From Geobacter sp. UBA6151 (lineage in GTDB: Bacteria; Desulfobacterota; Desulfuromonadia; Geobacterales; Pseudopelobacteraceae), in assembly GCA_002423105.1 (NCBI GenBank), contig DIUT01000018.1:26563-74473 (forward strand): a DNA stretch of 47,911 nucleotides, given 5' to 3'. How positions within the stretch are numbered: position 1 is the stretch's first letter; each line of letters starts with the position of its first letter. The position numbers and the translations under genes were made by a program. This document shows, piece by piece, positions 14,988-24,090 of the stretch. The notes beneath the pieces were generated by a model, which was not told the origin of the DNA, did not search any database, and saw nothing but the letters and a program-made list of their open reading frames with translations.

Positions 14988-15908
14988 TTAGACTAGTGGC
15001 TGCAGATCCCGAAAGCTGGTAAGACTCTTGAAGCTACGGTAACGCTGCTCGATCTCCGGATAGGTGAGACGCTTCATGCGGTTCAGGCTGAAATCCTCCA
15101 CGTTAAAGGAAGCCATGACGGAACCGAACACCAGCGCCTGACGCAATCCGTCTTCGGAAAGATCGCCGGTGTTGGCCAGATAACCCATGAAGCCACCGGC
15201 AAAGGTGTCACCGGCACCGGTCGGGTCGAACACCTCTTCCAACGGCAGGGCCGGGGCAGCAAAGACTGTGTCAGCGGTGAACATCAGCACGCCGTACTCG
15301 CCCCGCTTCACCACCAGACGCTTGCAGCCCAGGGCGATGATCTGGCGGGCAGCCTTGACCAGGTTGGCCTCACCGGTCAGCATGCGAGCCTCGCCTTCGT
15401 TGATCACCACGATATCCACCCGCTTCATTACCTCTTTCAGCGCCTCCGGTTTGGAGGAGATCCAGAAGTTCATACTGTCGCAGGCGGTCAATTTCGGGCT
15501 TTTAACCTGATCCAGTACCTTTAGTTGCAGTTCCGGGTCAATGTTGGCCAGAAAGAGCACATCAGTATCGCGGTAGGCAGCAGGCAGTTCGGGATTGAAC
15601 TCCATCAGCACGTTCAACTGGGTGTCCAGGGTCTGGGCCTCGTTCAGGTCATAACCATACTTGCCACTCCAGTGGAAGGTCTTGCCCGGTATCTTTTGCA
15701 GGCCGTCAAGGTTGATCTCGCGGGAGCGGAGGAAAGCAAGGTGCTCATCGGGAAAATCCTCGCCCACCACCGCCACCAGCGAGACGTCGCTGAAGAAGCT
15801 GGCCGAGGTGGCGAAATAGGTGGCTGATCCACCCAATACGTTTTCTCCCCTGCCGAAGGGGGTTTCTACGGTATCAAAGGCAACGGTGCCGACAACGACG
15901 ATTCCCAT
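14988..15908 (-). CDS. PfkB-family sugar/nucleoside kinase
   Basis: A 306-residue ribokinase-fold enzyme. Signature 1 is GGSATYFATSASFFSDVSLVAVVG; signature 2 is the C-terminal DPTGAGDTFAGGFMGYLA, whose GAGD holds the anion hole and the catalytic Asp. The substrate cannot be read from sequence. The gene starts 5 bases after the methylthioadenosine phosphorylase stop, which makes a nucleoside (adenosine-like) or salvage-related sugar a reasonable guess. A longer open frame reaches 16031, but homology begins at the ATG at 15908, and AGGGAG lies upstream of it. No TM or signal peptide. Confidence 0.88.
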   Translation of the reverse strand: MGIVVVGTVAFDTVETPFGRGENVLGGSATYFATSASFFSDVSLVAVVGEDFPDEHLAFLRSREINLDGLQKIPGKTFHWSGKYGYDLNEAQTLDTQLNVLMEFNPELPAAYRDTDVLFLANIDPELQLKVLDQVKSPKLTACDSMNFWISSKPEALKEVMKRVDIVVINEGEARMLTGEANLVKAARQIIALGCKRLVVKRGEYGVLMFTADTVFAAPALPLEEVFDPTGAGDTFAGGFMGYLANTGDLSEDGLRQALVFGSVMASFNVEDFSLNRMKRLTYPEIEQRYRSFKSLTSFRDLQPLV

Positions 15909-15913
15909 AACAA

Positions 15914-16783
15914 TTACACTCCCTGGTTGAAATAGTGGGCAACAATGGGACCCAGCTTGGTGATGGTTTTCGCCGGAATCCGCGAGCGGTCGGTAATGAT
16001 GGCGTTTTGCAGAGCCGTGGCGCAGCAGCAACCGCGTTTCGCTGCCGCAGGGGCCGCGGCATGGCGGATGATATTCTTGGCCATGGCGACGTTGTTGTGG
16101 ATAATCTCCAGGATCGCTTCCACGGTCACATCATCATGGGATTCGTGCCAGCAGTCATAATCGGTGGACAGGGCGATGGTGCCGTAGCAGATCTCCGCCT
16201 CACGGGCCAGTTTGGCCTCGGTCAGGTTGGTCATGCCGATGATGTCGCCCCCCAGTTGGCGGTACATGAACGATTCAGCCCGGGTTGAAAAGGCCGGTCC
16301 TTCCATGCAGATGTAAGTGCCTCCCTTGTGGGTGACCGCCCCTGCCGACAATGCGGCCTGGAACAGGGTCTCGGACAAACAGCCGCAGACCGGATCGGCA
16401 AAACCGGCATGGGCGACAATCCCCTCGCCAAAGAAGGTGTCCTTGCGAATCCCCTTGGTGCGGTCGATGAACTGGTCGGGAATGACAATATGGCCGGGGT
16501 TGATCGCTTCTTTCAGGCTGCCCACGGCGGAAACGGAGATGATCCGCTCCACCCCAAACATCTTCATGCCGTAGATGTTGGCCCGGTAATTGACCTCCGA
16601 CGGCAGGTAGCGATGCCCCCGGCCGTGGCGGGGCAGGAATACCAGCCGGGTGCCTTCCAGAACGCCGCTGATATAGGCATCGGACGGGGCACCGTAGGGA
16701 GTTTCAAGCGTGGTCTCCTCAACCTGCTCCAGTCCTTCCATCTCGTACAGACCACTGCCGCCGATGACGCCGATACTGATCAT
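15914..16783 (-). CDS. mtnP: S-methyl-5'-thioadenosine phosphorylase
   Basis: A 289-residue purine nucleoside phosphorylase family member. MTAP features are visible: IGVIGGSGLYEMEGL at the start, LPRHGRGHRYLPSEVNYRANI, the VSAVGSL core, the CMEGPAFSTRAES phosphate/purine site, and GMTNLTEAKLAREAEI with the TDYDCWH segment. It cleaves methylthioadenosine, a by-product of polyamine synthesis and SAM use, to adenine and methylthioribose-1-phosphate. The ATG overlaps the rlmN stop (ATGA), so the two are cotranscribed; pfkB follows immediately. Confidence 0.93.
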   Translation of the reverse strand: MISIGVIGGSGLYEMEGLEQVEETTLETPYGAPSDAYISGVLEGTRLVFLPRHGRGHRYLPSEVNYRANIYGMKMFGVERIISVSAVGSLKEAINPGHIVIPDQFIDRTKGIRKDTFFGEGIVAHAGFADPVCGCLSETLFQAALSAGAVTHKGGTYICMEGPAFSTRAESFMYRQLGGDIIGMTNLTEAKLAREAEICYGTIALSTDYDCWHESHDDVTVEAILEIIHNNVAMAKNIIRHAAAPAAAKRGCCCATALQNAIITDRSRIPAKTITKLGPIVAHYFNQGV

Positions 16784-17814
16784 GGTGTTGTTCCTTTCTG
16801 TTCCAGCCGCCCTTTCAGCTGGCCGCAGGCCGCAGAGATATCATCTCCCCGGCTGCTGCGGGTAATCACGGTAAAGTTGCGGTCCAGCAGGTACTTGTGA
16901 AAATAATCGATGGCCGCCCTGGTGGGAGGCTTGAAATCTGCCGCTTCATGGGGGTTGAACGGAATCAGGTTGATCTTGCAGGGGATGTCGGACAACAGCC
17001 GCACAAGCCGTTTGGCATCCTCTGCCGTATCGTTTAATCCCCCCAGCAGCACGTATTCAATGGTAATTTTGCGGTTACCCGGCAGGGGGTAGCGCTTCAG
17101 AGCCGCCAGCAGCGAGGCCAGGGGATAGCGCTTGTTGACCGGCATGATCCGGTCGCGCAGTTCATCGGTGGTGGCGTTCAGCGATACCGCCAGGTTAATG
17201 GTCACCGCCTGGCCCAGACGTTCTATCTCCGGCACCAGTCCGCAGGTGGACACGGTCAGGCGGCGGTTGGAAATCTGCAGGCCGTTGCCGTCCAGCATGA
17301 TCTGCAATGCCGGAATCACGTTGTCCAGGTTGTGCAGCGGCTCTCCCATGCCCATCATCACGATGTTGCGTACCTCCACATCCCGCCGCACCGCCATGAT
17401 CTGGTTGACGATCTCGGCCGTGGTCAGGTTGCGGGTCAGGTGAAAGGTGCCGGTGAGGCAGAAGGCGCAGGCCATGGCACAACCGGCCTGGCTGGAGATG
17501 CAGAGAGTGTTGTGATCCTCGTCCGGGATCAGCACGCTTTCCACGGCATTGCCGTCACTGAAGCGGAACAGATACTTGCGGGTGCCGTCGCTACCCACCT
17601 CCACCGCCTCCGGCTCCAGGTTGCTGATGAAAGCGGTACGGTCCAGCTCAGCCCGCAGCACTTTGGAGATATTGGTCATCTCTTCAAAGGAAGTGGCATC
17701 CTGCTGGTACAGCCATTTGAAAAGCTGGAGTGCGCGGTAGCGCTCTTTGCCCTGGCCCTGGAGGAACTGCTCCAGCATCGGCAGGGAGAGATTTTTCAGA
17801 TCGGTCTTGTTCAT
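16780..17814 (-). CDS. rlmN: Dual-specificity 23S rRNA/tRNA adenine-C2 methyltransferase
   Basis: A 344-residue radical SAM enzyme that methylates A2503 of 23S rRNA (and A37 of some tRNAs). The Fe-S motif CAMACAFC is in place, together with the N-terminal accessory helical domain (LPMLEQFLQGQGKERYRALQLFKWLY), the GMGEPLHN loop, and the C-terminal region SRGDDISAACGQL, which holds the second catalytic Cys. The start is taken at ATG 17814; a TTG at 17829 lies in the upstream terminator. The ribosome site is weak. The gene sits 52 bases after ndk with a strong hairpin between them. Confidence 0.94.
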   Translation of the reverse strand: MNKTDLKNLSLPMLEQFLQGQGKERYRALQLFKWLYQQDATSFEEMTNISKVLRAELDRTAFISNLEPEAVEVGSDGTRKYLFRFSDGNAVESVLIPDEDHNTLCISSQAGCAMACAFCLTGTFHLTRNLTTAEIVNQIMAVRRDVEVRNIVMMGMGEPLHNLDNVIPALQIMLDGNGLQISNRRLTVSTCGLVPEIERLGQAVTINLAVSLNATTDELRDRIMPVNKRYPLASLLAALKRYPLPGNRKITIEYVLLGGLNDTAEDAKRLVRLLSDIPCKINLIPFNPHEAADFKPPTRAAIDYFHKYLLDRNFTVITRSSRGDDISAACGQLKGRLEQKGTTP

Positions 17815-17828
17815 GGGAAATGAAAGCA

Positions 17829-17856
17829 AAACGGCCCCCAGTGTCGGGGGCCGTTT
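17829..17856 (-). terminator. Strong hairpin between ndk and rlmN
   Basis: An 11-bp perfect stem, AAACGGCCCCC with GGGGGCCGTTT, closes a six-base loop. On the minus strand it ends in CCGTTTTG, a short T-run. It lies 10 bases after the ndk stop and 15 bases before the rlmN ATG, so it should end or attenuate ndk transcription. Confidence 0.75.
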
Positions 17857-17865
17857 CAGCAGTTG

Positions 17866-18282
17866 CTAACCCACCAGCTCGAAACTGTTGAAGAAGTAGG
17901 GGATTTCGAAGGCAGCGGTTTCCGGTGCATCGGAACCGTGGGAAGAGTTCTCTTCGATGTTCTTGGCAAAATCCTTGCGGATGGTGCCTGCTTCCGCATT
18001 GGCCGGGTTGGTTGCGCCCATCAGGGTGCGCCAGTCGGCAATGGCGTTTTCCTTCTCCAGGCAGAGCACCACCACCGGTGAACGGGACATGAAGCTGCAC
18101 AGATCCTTGAAGAAGGGGCGCTCCTTGTGGACATAGTAGAAGCCTTCGGCCTGGGCAAGGGAGAGGTGAATCTTCTTCATGCCCACGATCTTGAAGCCTT
18201 TCTCTTCGATGCGGTCCAGAATCTTGCCGGTCAGTCCGCGCTCGACGGCGTCAGGCTTGATGATTGCAAAAGTACGTTCCAT
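17866..18282 (-). CDS. ndk: Nucleoside diphosphate kinase
   Basis: A 138-residue enzyme of the usual length. TFAIIKPDAVERGLTGKIL opens the fold, and NSSHGSDAPETAAFEI carries the phosphorylated active-site His. It balances NTP pools by moving a phosphate from ATP to other nucleoside diphosphates. An AAGGAG ribosome site lies before the ATG, a candidate promoter (18327-18356) lies upstream, and a strong terminator lies downstream. Confidence 0.97.
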   Translation of the reverse strand: MERTFAIIKPDAVERGLTGKILDRIEEKGFKIVGMKKIHLSLAQAEGFYYVHKERPFFKDLCSFMSRSPVVVLCLEKENAIADWRTLMGATNPANAEAGTIRKDFAKNIEENSSHGSDAPETAAFEIPYFFNSFELVG

Positions 18283-18595
18283 GTTGTTTCTCCTTCGTTC
18301 GTAATATCAGGAAATTTGAAACGTAATTTTTAGCATGCCAATGATGAAAAGGTCAAGGTTTTTGGGGGATTGCGGTGGGTGGGGTGGGATAAAATCTCCG
18401 GCCGTGGGTAGTGATGGTGTCCTTCAGTTTTTCGTCGTCCATGCCTCGGTCTTGTTGGCAAGCTGACGGAACAAATACCCATAAGGCCAGCAAAGAAACC
18501 CAGCAGTGCGAACAACAAATTCTTTTCTACCACTTTAACTCCTCTCACCGCTCTCTGTGGAAAGGTAGCAGCTTAGCAAAGCGAAGTTAAGGGCT
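18283..18595. other. 313-base gap between ndk and the PIN-associated small gene
   Basis: The part next to ndk holds its candidate promoter. The remainder has short minus-strand reading frames: one of 72 codons (18330-18548) that begins with a hydrophobic segment and then turns into low-complexity Arg/His/Pro sequence, and one of 29 codons starting at 18442 (MDDEKLKDTI...). Neither has a convincing ribosome site. This may be a decayed small membrane-protein gene. I call no gene here. Confidence 0.4.
18327..18356 (-). promoter_or_regulatory. Candidate sigma-70 promoter of ndk
   Basis: On the minus strand TTGACC (18351-18356), an 18-base spacer and TAAAAA (18327-18332) sit about 45 bases before the ndk ATG. 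The -35 matches 5 of 6 and the -10 matches 4 of 6. Confidence 0.45.
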
Positions 18596-18826
18596 TTAGT
18601 GCTTTCCATTGTACTCTGTTCCATCTTCAGCACAGTGGTATGCTGCACTATCATACAGTTCATCCACCGATAGCCCATGAAACAGTTTGTGCTGTGCTTT
18701 CAGATAGTCCTTCTTTTCTGTGGATATCTGCGAAAGAAATCGGATGGCATCCGTTTCGCCAAGATGCTTGTAAAGTACCTTCAGTCCGCGCTCTCGTATT
18801 GCTGCATCACTTGCAAGTCGTGTCAT
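18596..18826 (-). CDS. Small partner protein of the PIN-domain gene, possible antitoxin
   Basis: A 76-residue, charged protein (TRLASDAAIRERGLKVLYKHLGE...). Its ATG overlaps the PIN gene stop by one base (TAATG), so the two are translated together. The AIRERGLKVL...FLSQI...DYLKAQHKLF pattern resembles small proteins I have seen next to PIN genes, but I know no formal family name. It lacks an AbrB, ribbon-helix-helix or HTH motif that I can recognise. A role as antitoxin is inferred from position; the order toxin-then-antitoxin is the reverse of most vapBC pairs. Confidence 0.6.
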   Translation of the reverse strand: MTRLASDAAIRERGLKVLYKHLGETDAIRFLSQISTEKKDYLKAQHKLFHGLSVDELYDSAAYHCAEDGTEYNGKH

Positions 18827-19299
18827 TACGGCACCTCCTGGGAATACGTAAAATCTACGGGATTCAGTATTTTAATGGGAAGTTGCATCAGTTTTGCCCT
18901 TTTTGCCAATTTATCGTCGCATGTTATGAAATAATCGGCATCACCATGAACAGCACAGCCAAGATGGAGAGCGTCTCTTGGTTTGATCCCCTGTTTTTCA
19001 TACCTCCGCGCCAGTTCCCGAATTTGCTCATCCGGTCCAACCCATTGTCCGGCAAGAGACGACATCATGATGATTTCCAGGCGGTTGTCTTGATAGGGAT
19101 TGAGACTGTTTTCAAAGTCTATTATGAACGACCACAAGAGAAGATAGTTCCCTCTTTTGATATGATGAAGTATGGAAAATATGGCTATGGTTTCCAGCCG
19201 GATTCGGACTTGTAACTGGTCATCGAAGGGACGGTTGTAAATATTGGTGTCAAGGTAGAGTGTTTGTATGGCTCGTTGTGCTGTCAAGCGACCTCCCAT
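18826..19299 (-). CDS. PIN-domain protein (VapC-like)
   Basis: A 157-residue protein. LYLDTNIYNRPFDD holds the first PIN acidic residue; LEIIMMS and the later PRDALHLGCAVHGDADYFITCDDKL give the central and C-terminal acidic residues (DALH and D-x-FIT-D), so the active site looks complete. PIN proteins are Mg-dependent RNases, often toxins. The start is uncertain: ATG 19299 is used, but GGGAGGT falls within the first codons and a TTG at 19287 is possible. The gene is overlapped by a small downstream partner gene. Confidence 0.75.
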   Translation of the reverse strand: MGGRLTAQRAIQTLYLDTNIYNRPFDDQLQVRIRLETIAIFSILHHIKRGNYLLLWSFIIDFENSLNPYQDNRLEIIMMSSLAGQWVGPDEQIRELARRYEKQGIKPRDALHLGCAVHGDADYFITCDDKLAKRAKLMQLPIKILNPVDFTYSQEVP

Positions 19300-19422
19300 A
19301 TACAGCAATATGGATGCGCAATAGCTATAATTACCTCGTATGCCGGATCAGAAGGTTGCAACTCTAATGCTTTTTATTGGTGGCGTCAATTTGTGGTTGG
19401 CAGACAAATTTTTCTGCTTCCG

Positions 19423-20721
19423 CTATTGCTCTTCCCCCAGTACCCCCATGCTCCATTGCATGGTGACTTTGGCCGCCAGATGATCGCGCATGGCGCGGAG
19501 CAGGTTGCTCTCGGCCCGCAGCAGGCTGGTCTGGGCATCATCCACCTCAAGGCGGGTCTTGACGCCGTATTCAAAGCCCTTTTCCGACATGTGTAACAGC
19601 CGTTGCGCCTGACGCACCGTGCCGGACAGGGCGCGGATAATCTCGGCGGATTCGATCTGGGCATAACGGGCGGTGCGTAGTTCAAGGCTGACGCTGTCTT
19701 TCAGCTTCAACTCTTCTATCTGTTTCGTGCGCAGGTCGCTTCTGGCTTGCTGGGTCTTGCCGCTGCTCTTCAATCCGTCAAAGAACGGAAATGAAAGATA
19801 GACCCCGAGGTTCCATGCCGGGCCGTCGGAGCGGGTGGTCAGGCCGTTGTTCCGCAACTCCAGTTGATGCCAGCCCGCAGCCCCTTTCAGGTCAAGCCGG
19901 GGCTTGTCGTCGGCAGCGGCAATGGTGACCAGTTCTCTGTAGATACCGATGCGCAGGCGCAGGTCGGCCAGTTCCGGGCGTTTGTCCAGGGCGACGGCAA
20001 GCGCCGCGTCAAATTGAGGTGGTTCTTCCGGGATAACCTCGATACGACCGCTAACATCAAAGTGCTCCTGTTCCGCTCCCAGCAAAAAACGCAATTTTTC
20101 GGTAGTGGTGCGGATGGCATTGGCGGTACGTATCACTTCCGGTCGGGCGTTCTCCACCTCCACATCAGCAGCCAGCATGTCGTAATCGGTGGCAACCCCG
20201 GCTTCAAATTTGCGGTGGGCCTCCTGCTGATGGCGTTTTTTCTGGGCCAGATTTTCCTGGGCCAGGCGCTGTAACTCCTTTGCCAGCAGCAGATCGTAAA
20301 AGACGATTGCCACGTCGCGCAGGGCTGTCTGACGGTAGAGCCGCAACTGCTGGTCAGCGGTTTGCAGCCCCACTTCGGCAGCCCGGATGGCAGCACCAAT
20401 TTTGCCCCAGGTATAGAGCGGCTGGGAAAGGGAGAGATCAACGGTACGGCTCGCCTGCAGCGAGGTATTGCCGTACAGCGCCTTGGTGCTGTCATCCTTT
20501 GAGTAGCCGAACCCGCCGTTCAAAGCCAGTTGGGGCAGGGCAACGGAGCGCTCTTCCACATATCTGCCCTGCACGTAGTTGGCATATTCTCGGGCCTTCA
20601 GGATGTCACGGTTTTTATCCGCGGCAATGGCCAGGGCCTCATCCAGGGTCAGCAGCCGTGGCGCGGCAAGGGCCTGGGTTGCCAGCAGTACGGCGAAAAA
20701 GGTCATGCAAATTCGTATCAA
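19423..20721 (-). CDS. TolC-family outer membrane efflux protein
   Basis: A 432-residue protein with a cleavable signal peptide (MTFFAVLLATQALA-AP) and two OEP repeats. These are long helices with TLDEALAIAADKNRDILKARE at the start and ERSVALPQLALNGGFGYSKDD entering the barrel; the second repeat begins near DAALAVALDKRPELADL. The start is TTG at 20721: AGGAG lies 7 bases upstream, and TTGA overlaps the preceding pabBC stop by 4 bases. It is the last gene of the RND efflux operon and should supply the outer-membrane channel for the pump encoded upstream. Confidence 0.9.
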   Translation of the reverse strand: MIRICMTFFAVLLATQALAAPRLLTLDEALAIAADKNRDILKAREYANYVQGRYVEERSVALPQLALNGGFGYSKDDSTKALYGNTSLQASRTVDLSLSQPLYTWGKIGAAIRAAEVGLQTADQQLRLYRQTALRDVAIVFYDLLLAKELQRLAQENLAQKKRHQQEAHRKFEAGVATDYDMLAADVEVENARPEVIRTANAIRTTTEKLRFLLGAEQEHFDVSGRIEVIPEEPPQFDAALAVALDKRPELADLRLRIGIYRELVTIAAADDKPRLDLKGAAGWHQLELRNNGLTTRSDGPAWNLGVYLSFPFFDGLKSSGKTQQARSDLRTKQIEELKLKDSVSLELRTARYAQIESAEIIRALSGTVRQAQRLLHMSEKGFEYGVKTRLEVDDAQTSLLRAESNLLRAMRDHLAAKVTMQWSMGVLGEEQ

Positions 20722-22478
20722 GATTCCACTCCTTCCATCAGCACTCCCCGCAACCAGCCGCGCACCGCGTTGATCAGCCAGATCTCTTCGGCTTTTTCAA
20801 GGTCAGCCGGGTAGAGGACCTGCTCGGCAATAACACCCTGACGCAACTCCTCCTCCCGCATCACGCCGGGCAGCAGTCCGCAGGCAAGGGGCGGCGTCAC
20901 CAGTCTGCCGTCCAGCTTCAGCACCAGATTGGTAAAACTGCCTTCAGTCAGCTCGCCGCAGTTGTTACGCAGCAGCACCTCGTCAGCCTCAGGATGCCTC
21001 TGGCGGGCTTCTTCATAGCGCTGCCGCTGATCGGTTTTCAGAAAGAGCGACAGATCATCCGGCTCCACCGCCTGACGGTCCATTGCCAGACGCAGCGGCT
21101 GCGCCAGCGGTTCAAGCGGTACGGAGTCGATCTGCACCGTTCCGTCGGCGGAAAGCAGCAGACGCGCCTTATACCGGCCAAAGCGTCCGTCCCCGTGGGC
21201 CAGCAGGGCATTTCTGATCACGGCCCGGTCGCAGTGATGTCCCAGGCGGGAGGCGGACCAGCAGAGCCGGTCCAGGTGCCGGTCCAGCAAAGGATAGCGG
21301 CCATTTTCCAGTAACAGGGATTCAAGTAAGCGCTGGGCGGGCGCTGTGGTCAGGAATGCCGCCTTGGCCAGACATTCGGCATATTCGGCAGACGGCTGCG
21401 CATCCCAGGTAATGCCGCTGCCCACTCCCATACTGATGCTGCCATTCTCCTTCTCCAGCAGCAGGGTACGGATCGCCACCGAGAAGGCTGCCTCGTTGCC
21501 GGGGGCCAGATGGCCGATGGCACCGCAATAGACGCCGCGGGGCTGTTGCTCAAGGCTGGCTATAATCTCCATGCTGCGCCGCTTGGGCGCGCCGGTGACG
21601 GAACCGCAGGGGAACAGCGCCCGGAACAGCTCAACCAGACCGCACCCGTTTTTCAGATGGGCCGTAATGGTGGAAGTCATCTGATGAACCGTGGGATAGG
21701 ACTCGCAGGCAAACAGCAGTTCGGTCTGTACCGTGCCGGTGCGGGCCACCTGCCCCAGGTCGTTGCGCAGCAGGTCAACGATCATCAGATTTTCAGCCCG
21801 CTCCTTGGGGGACCGGCACAGCTCGCGGGCCAGGGTCCGATCCTCGTCTGAGAAGCGGCCGCGTGGGGCGGTGCCTTTCATGGGACGGGTGACCACAATA
21901 CCATCCAGCAACTCGAAGAACAGTTCCGGCGAGGCGGAGATGATGGTGTGGCTGCCGGTGTCCAGATAGGCGCCGAAGGCCGGGCGCTGGCTCTGCAGAA
22001 GCTGCCGGTACAGGTGCAGCGGGTCGCCGTCAAAGCGGCCCTGCAACGGGAAGGTATGGTTGATCTGGTAGCTCTCACCCCTGGCAATGGCAGCGTGAAT
22101 CCGTTGAACAGTATCGGTGTAGGCTGACTGGTCCAGTGTGGCGGCAAGCGACAGCTCCGGGCCTTCACCGTGGGGCGGCTCACTCCCGGCCACCGCAGCA
22201 TGCCGCTCCCTGAACAGGGCGAACCAGGCCAGCGGCAGCCCCGGTCGAGGCGGCAGAGCGGGCAGATGCGGGTTGAGCGCGGAAGCCGCCTCGTAGGCCA
22301 CAAAGCCGACGACATACAGACCCTGTTCAGTGGCTGTCTCGGCCTCGGCCAGCACCGGTTGCACCTCTTCCGGCGTCATTGCACGCAAGGTGGTTACATG
22401 GCCGGAAAAACGCCAGGAACGGCCGAAATCGCCCTCGGCGCAGGAGTCCAGCAGTATGGTGGGGGTGAAGTCAGACAT
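20718..22478 (-). CDS. Bifunctional aminodeoxychorismate synthase component I / 4-amino-4-deoxychorismate lyase (PabB-PabC fusion)
   Basis: A 586-residue fusion for making p-aminobenzoate, the folate precursor. Residues ~1-350 are a chorismate-binding domain: GESYQINHTFPLQ, RPMKGTAPRGRF with the Lys that marks ADC synthase rather than anthranilate synthase, CGSVTGAPKRRSMEII, and GAIGHLAPGNEAAFSVAIRT. Residues ~360-586 are a class IV PLP lyase: RYKARLLL with the probable PLP Lys, NNCGELTEGSFTNLVL, and LACGLLPGVMREEEL. The ATG at 22478 is chosen over a GTG at 22490. It overlaps the RND gene by 8 bases upstream and tolC by 4 downstream. A glutamine amidotransferase partner (PabA) is not in the window. 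Confidence 0.93.
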   Translation of the reverse strand: MSDFTPTILLDSCAEGDFGRSWRFSGHVTTLRAMTPEEVQPVLAEAETATEQGLYVVGFVAYEAASALNPHLPALPPRPGLPLAWFALFRERHAAVAGSEPPHGEGPELSLAATLDQSAYTDTVQRIHAAIARGESYQINHTFPLQGRFDGDPLHLYRQLLQSQRPAFGAYLDTGSHTIISASPELFFELLDGIVVTRPMKGTAPRGRFSDEDRTLARELCRSPKERAENLMIVDLLRNDLGQVARTGTVQTELLFACESYPTVHQMTSTITAHLKNGCGLVELFRALFPCGSVTGAPKRRSMEIIASLEQQPRGVYCGAIGHLAPGNEAAFSVAIRTLLLEKENGSISMGVGSGITWDAQPSAEYAECLAKAAFLTTAPAQRLLESLLLENGRYPLLDRHLDRLCWSASRLGHHCDRAVIRNALLAHGDGRFGRYKARLLLSADGTVQIDSVPLEPLAQPLRLAMDRQAVEPDDLSLFLKTDQRQRYEEARQRHPEADEVLLRNNCGELTEGSFTNLVLKLDGRLVTPPLACGLLPGVMREEELRQGVIAEQVLYPADLEKAEEIWLINAVRGWLRGVLMEGVES

Positions 22479-24090
22479 GGCCTTTTCCACCCCATTTTGT
22501 TTTCAGCCAGACACTGAAATCATCCAGATAGGTGTACATCACCGGCACCACGATCAGGGTCAAGAGTGACGAGGTGATCAAGCCCCCCACCACGGCACGG
22601 GCCATGGGGGCGCGGCCTTCGCCACCGGCGCCGATCCCCAGGAACAGCGGCAGCATGCCGAAGATCATGGCCAGGGTGGTCATGACGATGGGGCGCAATC
22701 GGGTCCGGCCCGCCTCGATTACCGCCTCGGTGCGGGGCAGACCGTCCCGTCGTCGCAGGACCTTGGCGTAATCCACCAGCAGGATGGCGTTCTTGGTCAC
22801 CAGCCCCATCAGCATGATCAGACCAATTAACGACATGATGTTGATGGTGTCGTTGGTCAACCAGAGCATACCGGCCATGCCGACAATAGACAACGGCAAG
22901 GAAAACATAATGGCCAGCGGCTCGAAGAACGACTCGAACTGGGCTGCCAGGATCAGGTAGACGAACAGCACCGCCAGGATCAGCGACTCAAACATGAAGC
23001 GGAAAGATTCTTCCATATCCTCGGATTCGCCGGAAAAACCGATACTGTAACCCGGTTCCATACTGATTTTTTTGGCTTCAGCAGTTACCAATTTCACTGC
23101 TGTGCCTGCGGGCAGGTTGTCCAGGTTGGCAGAGACTGTGACCAGACGGGAGAGGTCGCGGCGGTTGATCTCAGTGGGAGATGCTGCTGAATGCTCGGTT
23201 GTTACGCTTGCCAAGGGGATCAACTTGGTGCCCCCGTTTCCGTCCGGCACCGTGATCTTCAGATCACGGATCTGGGCCGGATACTGGCGTAAGCTTTCCG
23301 GCAGGCGTACCCGCAGATCAACGGCATCGCCGTCCTCATCCTCATAGCTGGTGACCGCCGTGCCTCCCACCAGCGTGGAGAGCGCCGTCACGATATCATT
23401 GCTGGATACTCCGGCGGATAACGCTCGCTCCCGGTCCACCCGCAGCCGGTATTCCGGGGTGTCGTACTCCAGGGTGGCGGAAATATCCACAATGCCGGGA
23501 ATTGTGTACATCGCCTCCTTCATCTGCGCCGCGTACTTCTTCAGCAGGGCAGTGTCATCCCCCTTGATATCGACACCGAGCGGCTTGGCCGCAGAACCGA
23601 CCCCGCCCACCTCTTCAATAGAGAAGGTGATGCCGGAGATGGAGCGTAGCCGTTCCCGCACCTGGCGCTGAATCTCGAACTGCCCCAGCTTGCGCTCAGA
23701 CTTTTCCTTGAGTTTTACGTAAAGCAGACCATCCCGCACCGTGCCGCTGTCTCCGGCCCCGATGGTGGCATAGGTGTGGCTGATTTCTGGAATATCCTTT
23801 ACCTGGGCCAGCACCTGCCGCAGCCGGTCCTCAGTCTCTTTTATCCCGGCATCCGGCGCGGTCTGGATGGAAATCTGGAATTCGCTCTTGTCCTCGTTGG
23901 ACATGAAAGAGGATTCCAGGGTACTCATGATCCCCAGGCCGACGATAAAGGCTACTCCTGCCGACAGCATCACCTTGCGCCGATGCCCCAGAGCCCAGGC
24001 GATCAGCCCACGATAGCGGTCGGCAGTGGCATCGAACCAGTCGTTAAACCGCTCCAGCCAGAGGGCGATCCCTTTGCGCTTGCCCCGCAT
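22471..24090 (-). pseudogene. RND efflux pump, C-terminal half (separated by frameshift)
   Basis: A 539-codon frame holding the second half of an HAE1/AcrB-type pump: TM7 (MLSAGVAFIVGLGIM), the second periplasmic porter region (EFQISIQTAPDAGIKETEDRL; LGVDIKGDDTALLKKYA), TM8-TM12 with FMFESLILAVLFVYLILAAQFESFF and GLVTKNAILLVDYA, and the C-terminal TSSLLTLIVVPVMY. The N-terminal half is in another frame (24003-25568), overlapping by 88 bases. No ribosome site precedes the ATG at 24090, so separate translation looks unlikely. The two halves together are about 1030 residues, the normal pump length. Either a real mutation or a sequence error in a C4 run near 24083-24086. Confidence 0.8.

Noticed and set aside
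18330..18548. Minus-strand 72-codon frame starting with a hydrophobic stretch
   Set aside because: After ~25 residues it becomes low-complexity Arg/His/Pro sequence that looks out of frame; at most a remnant.
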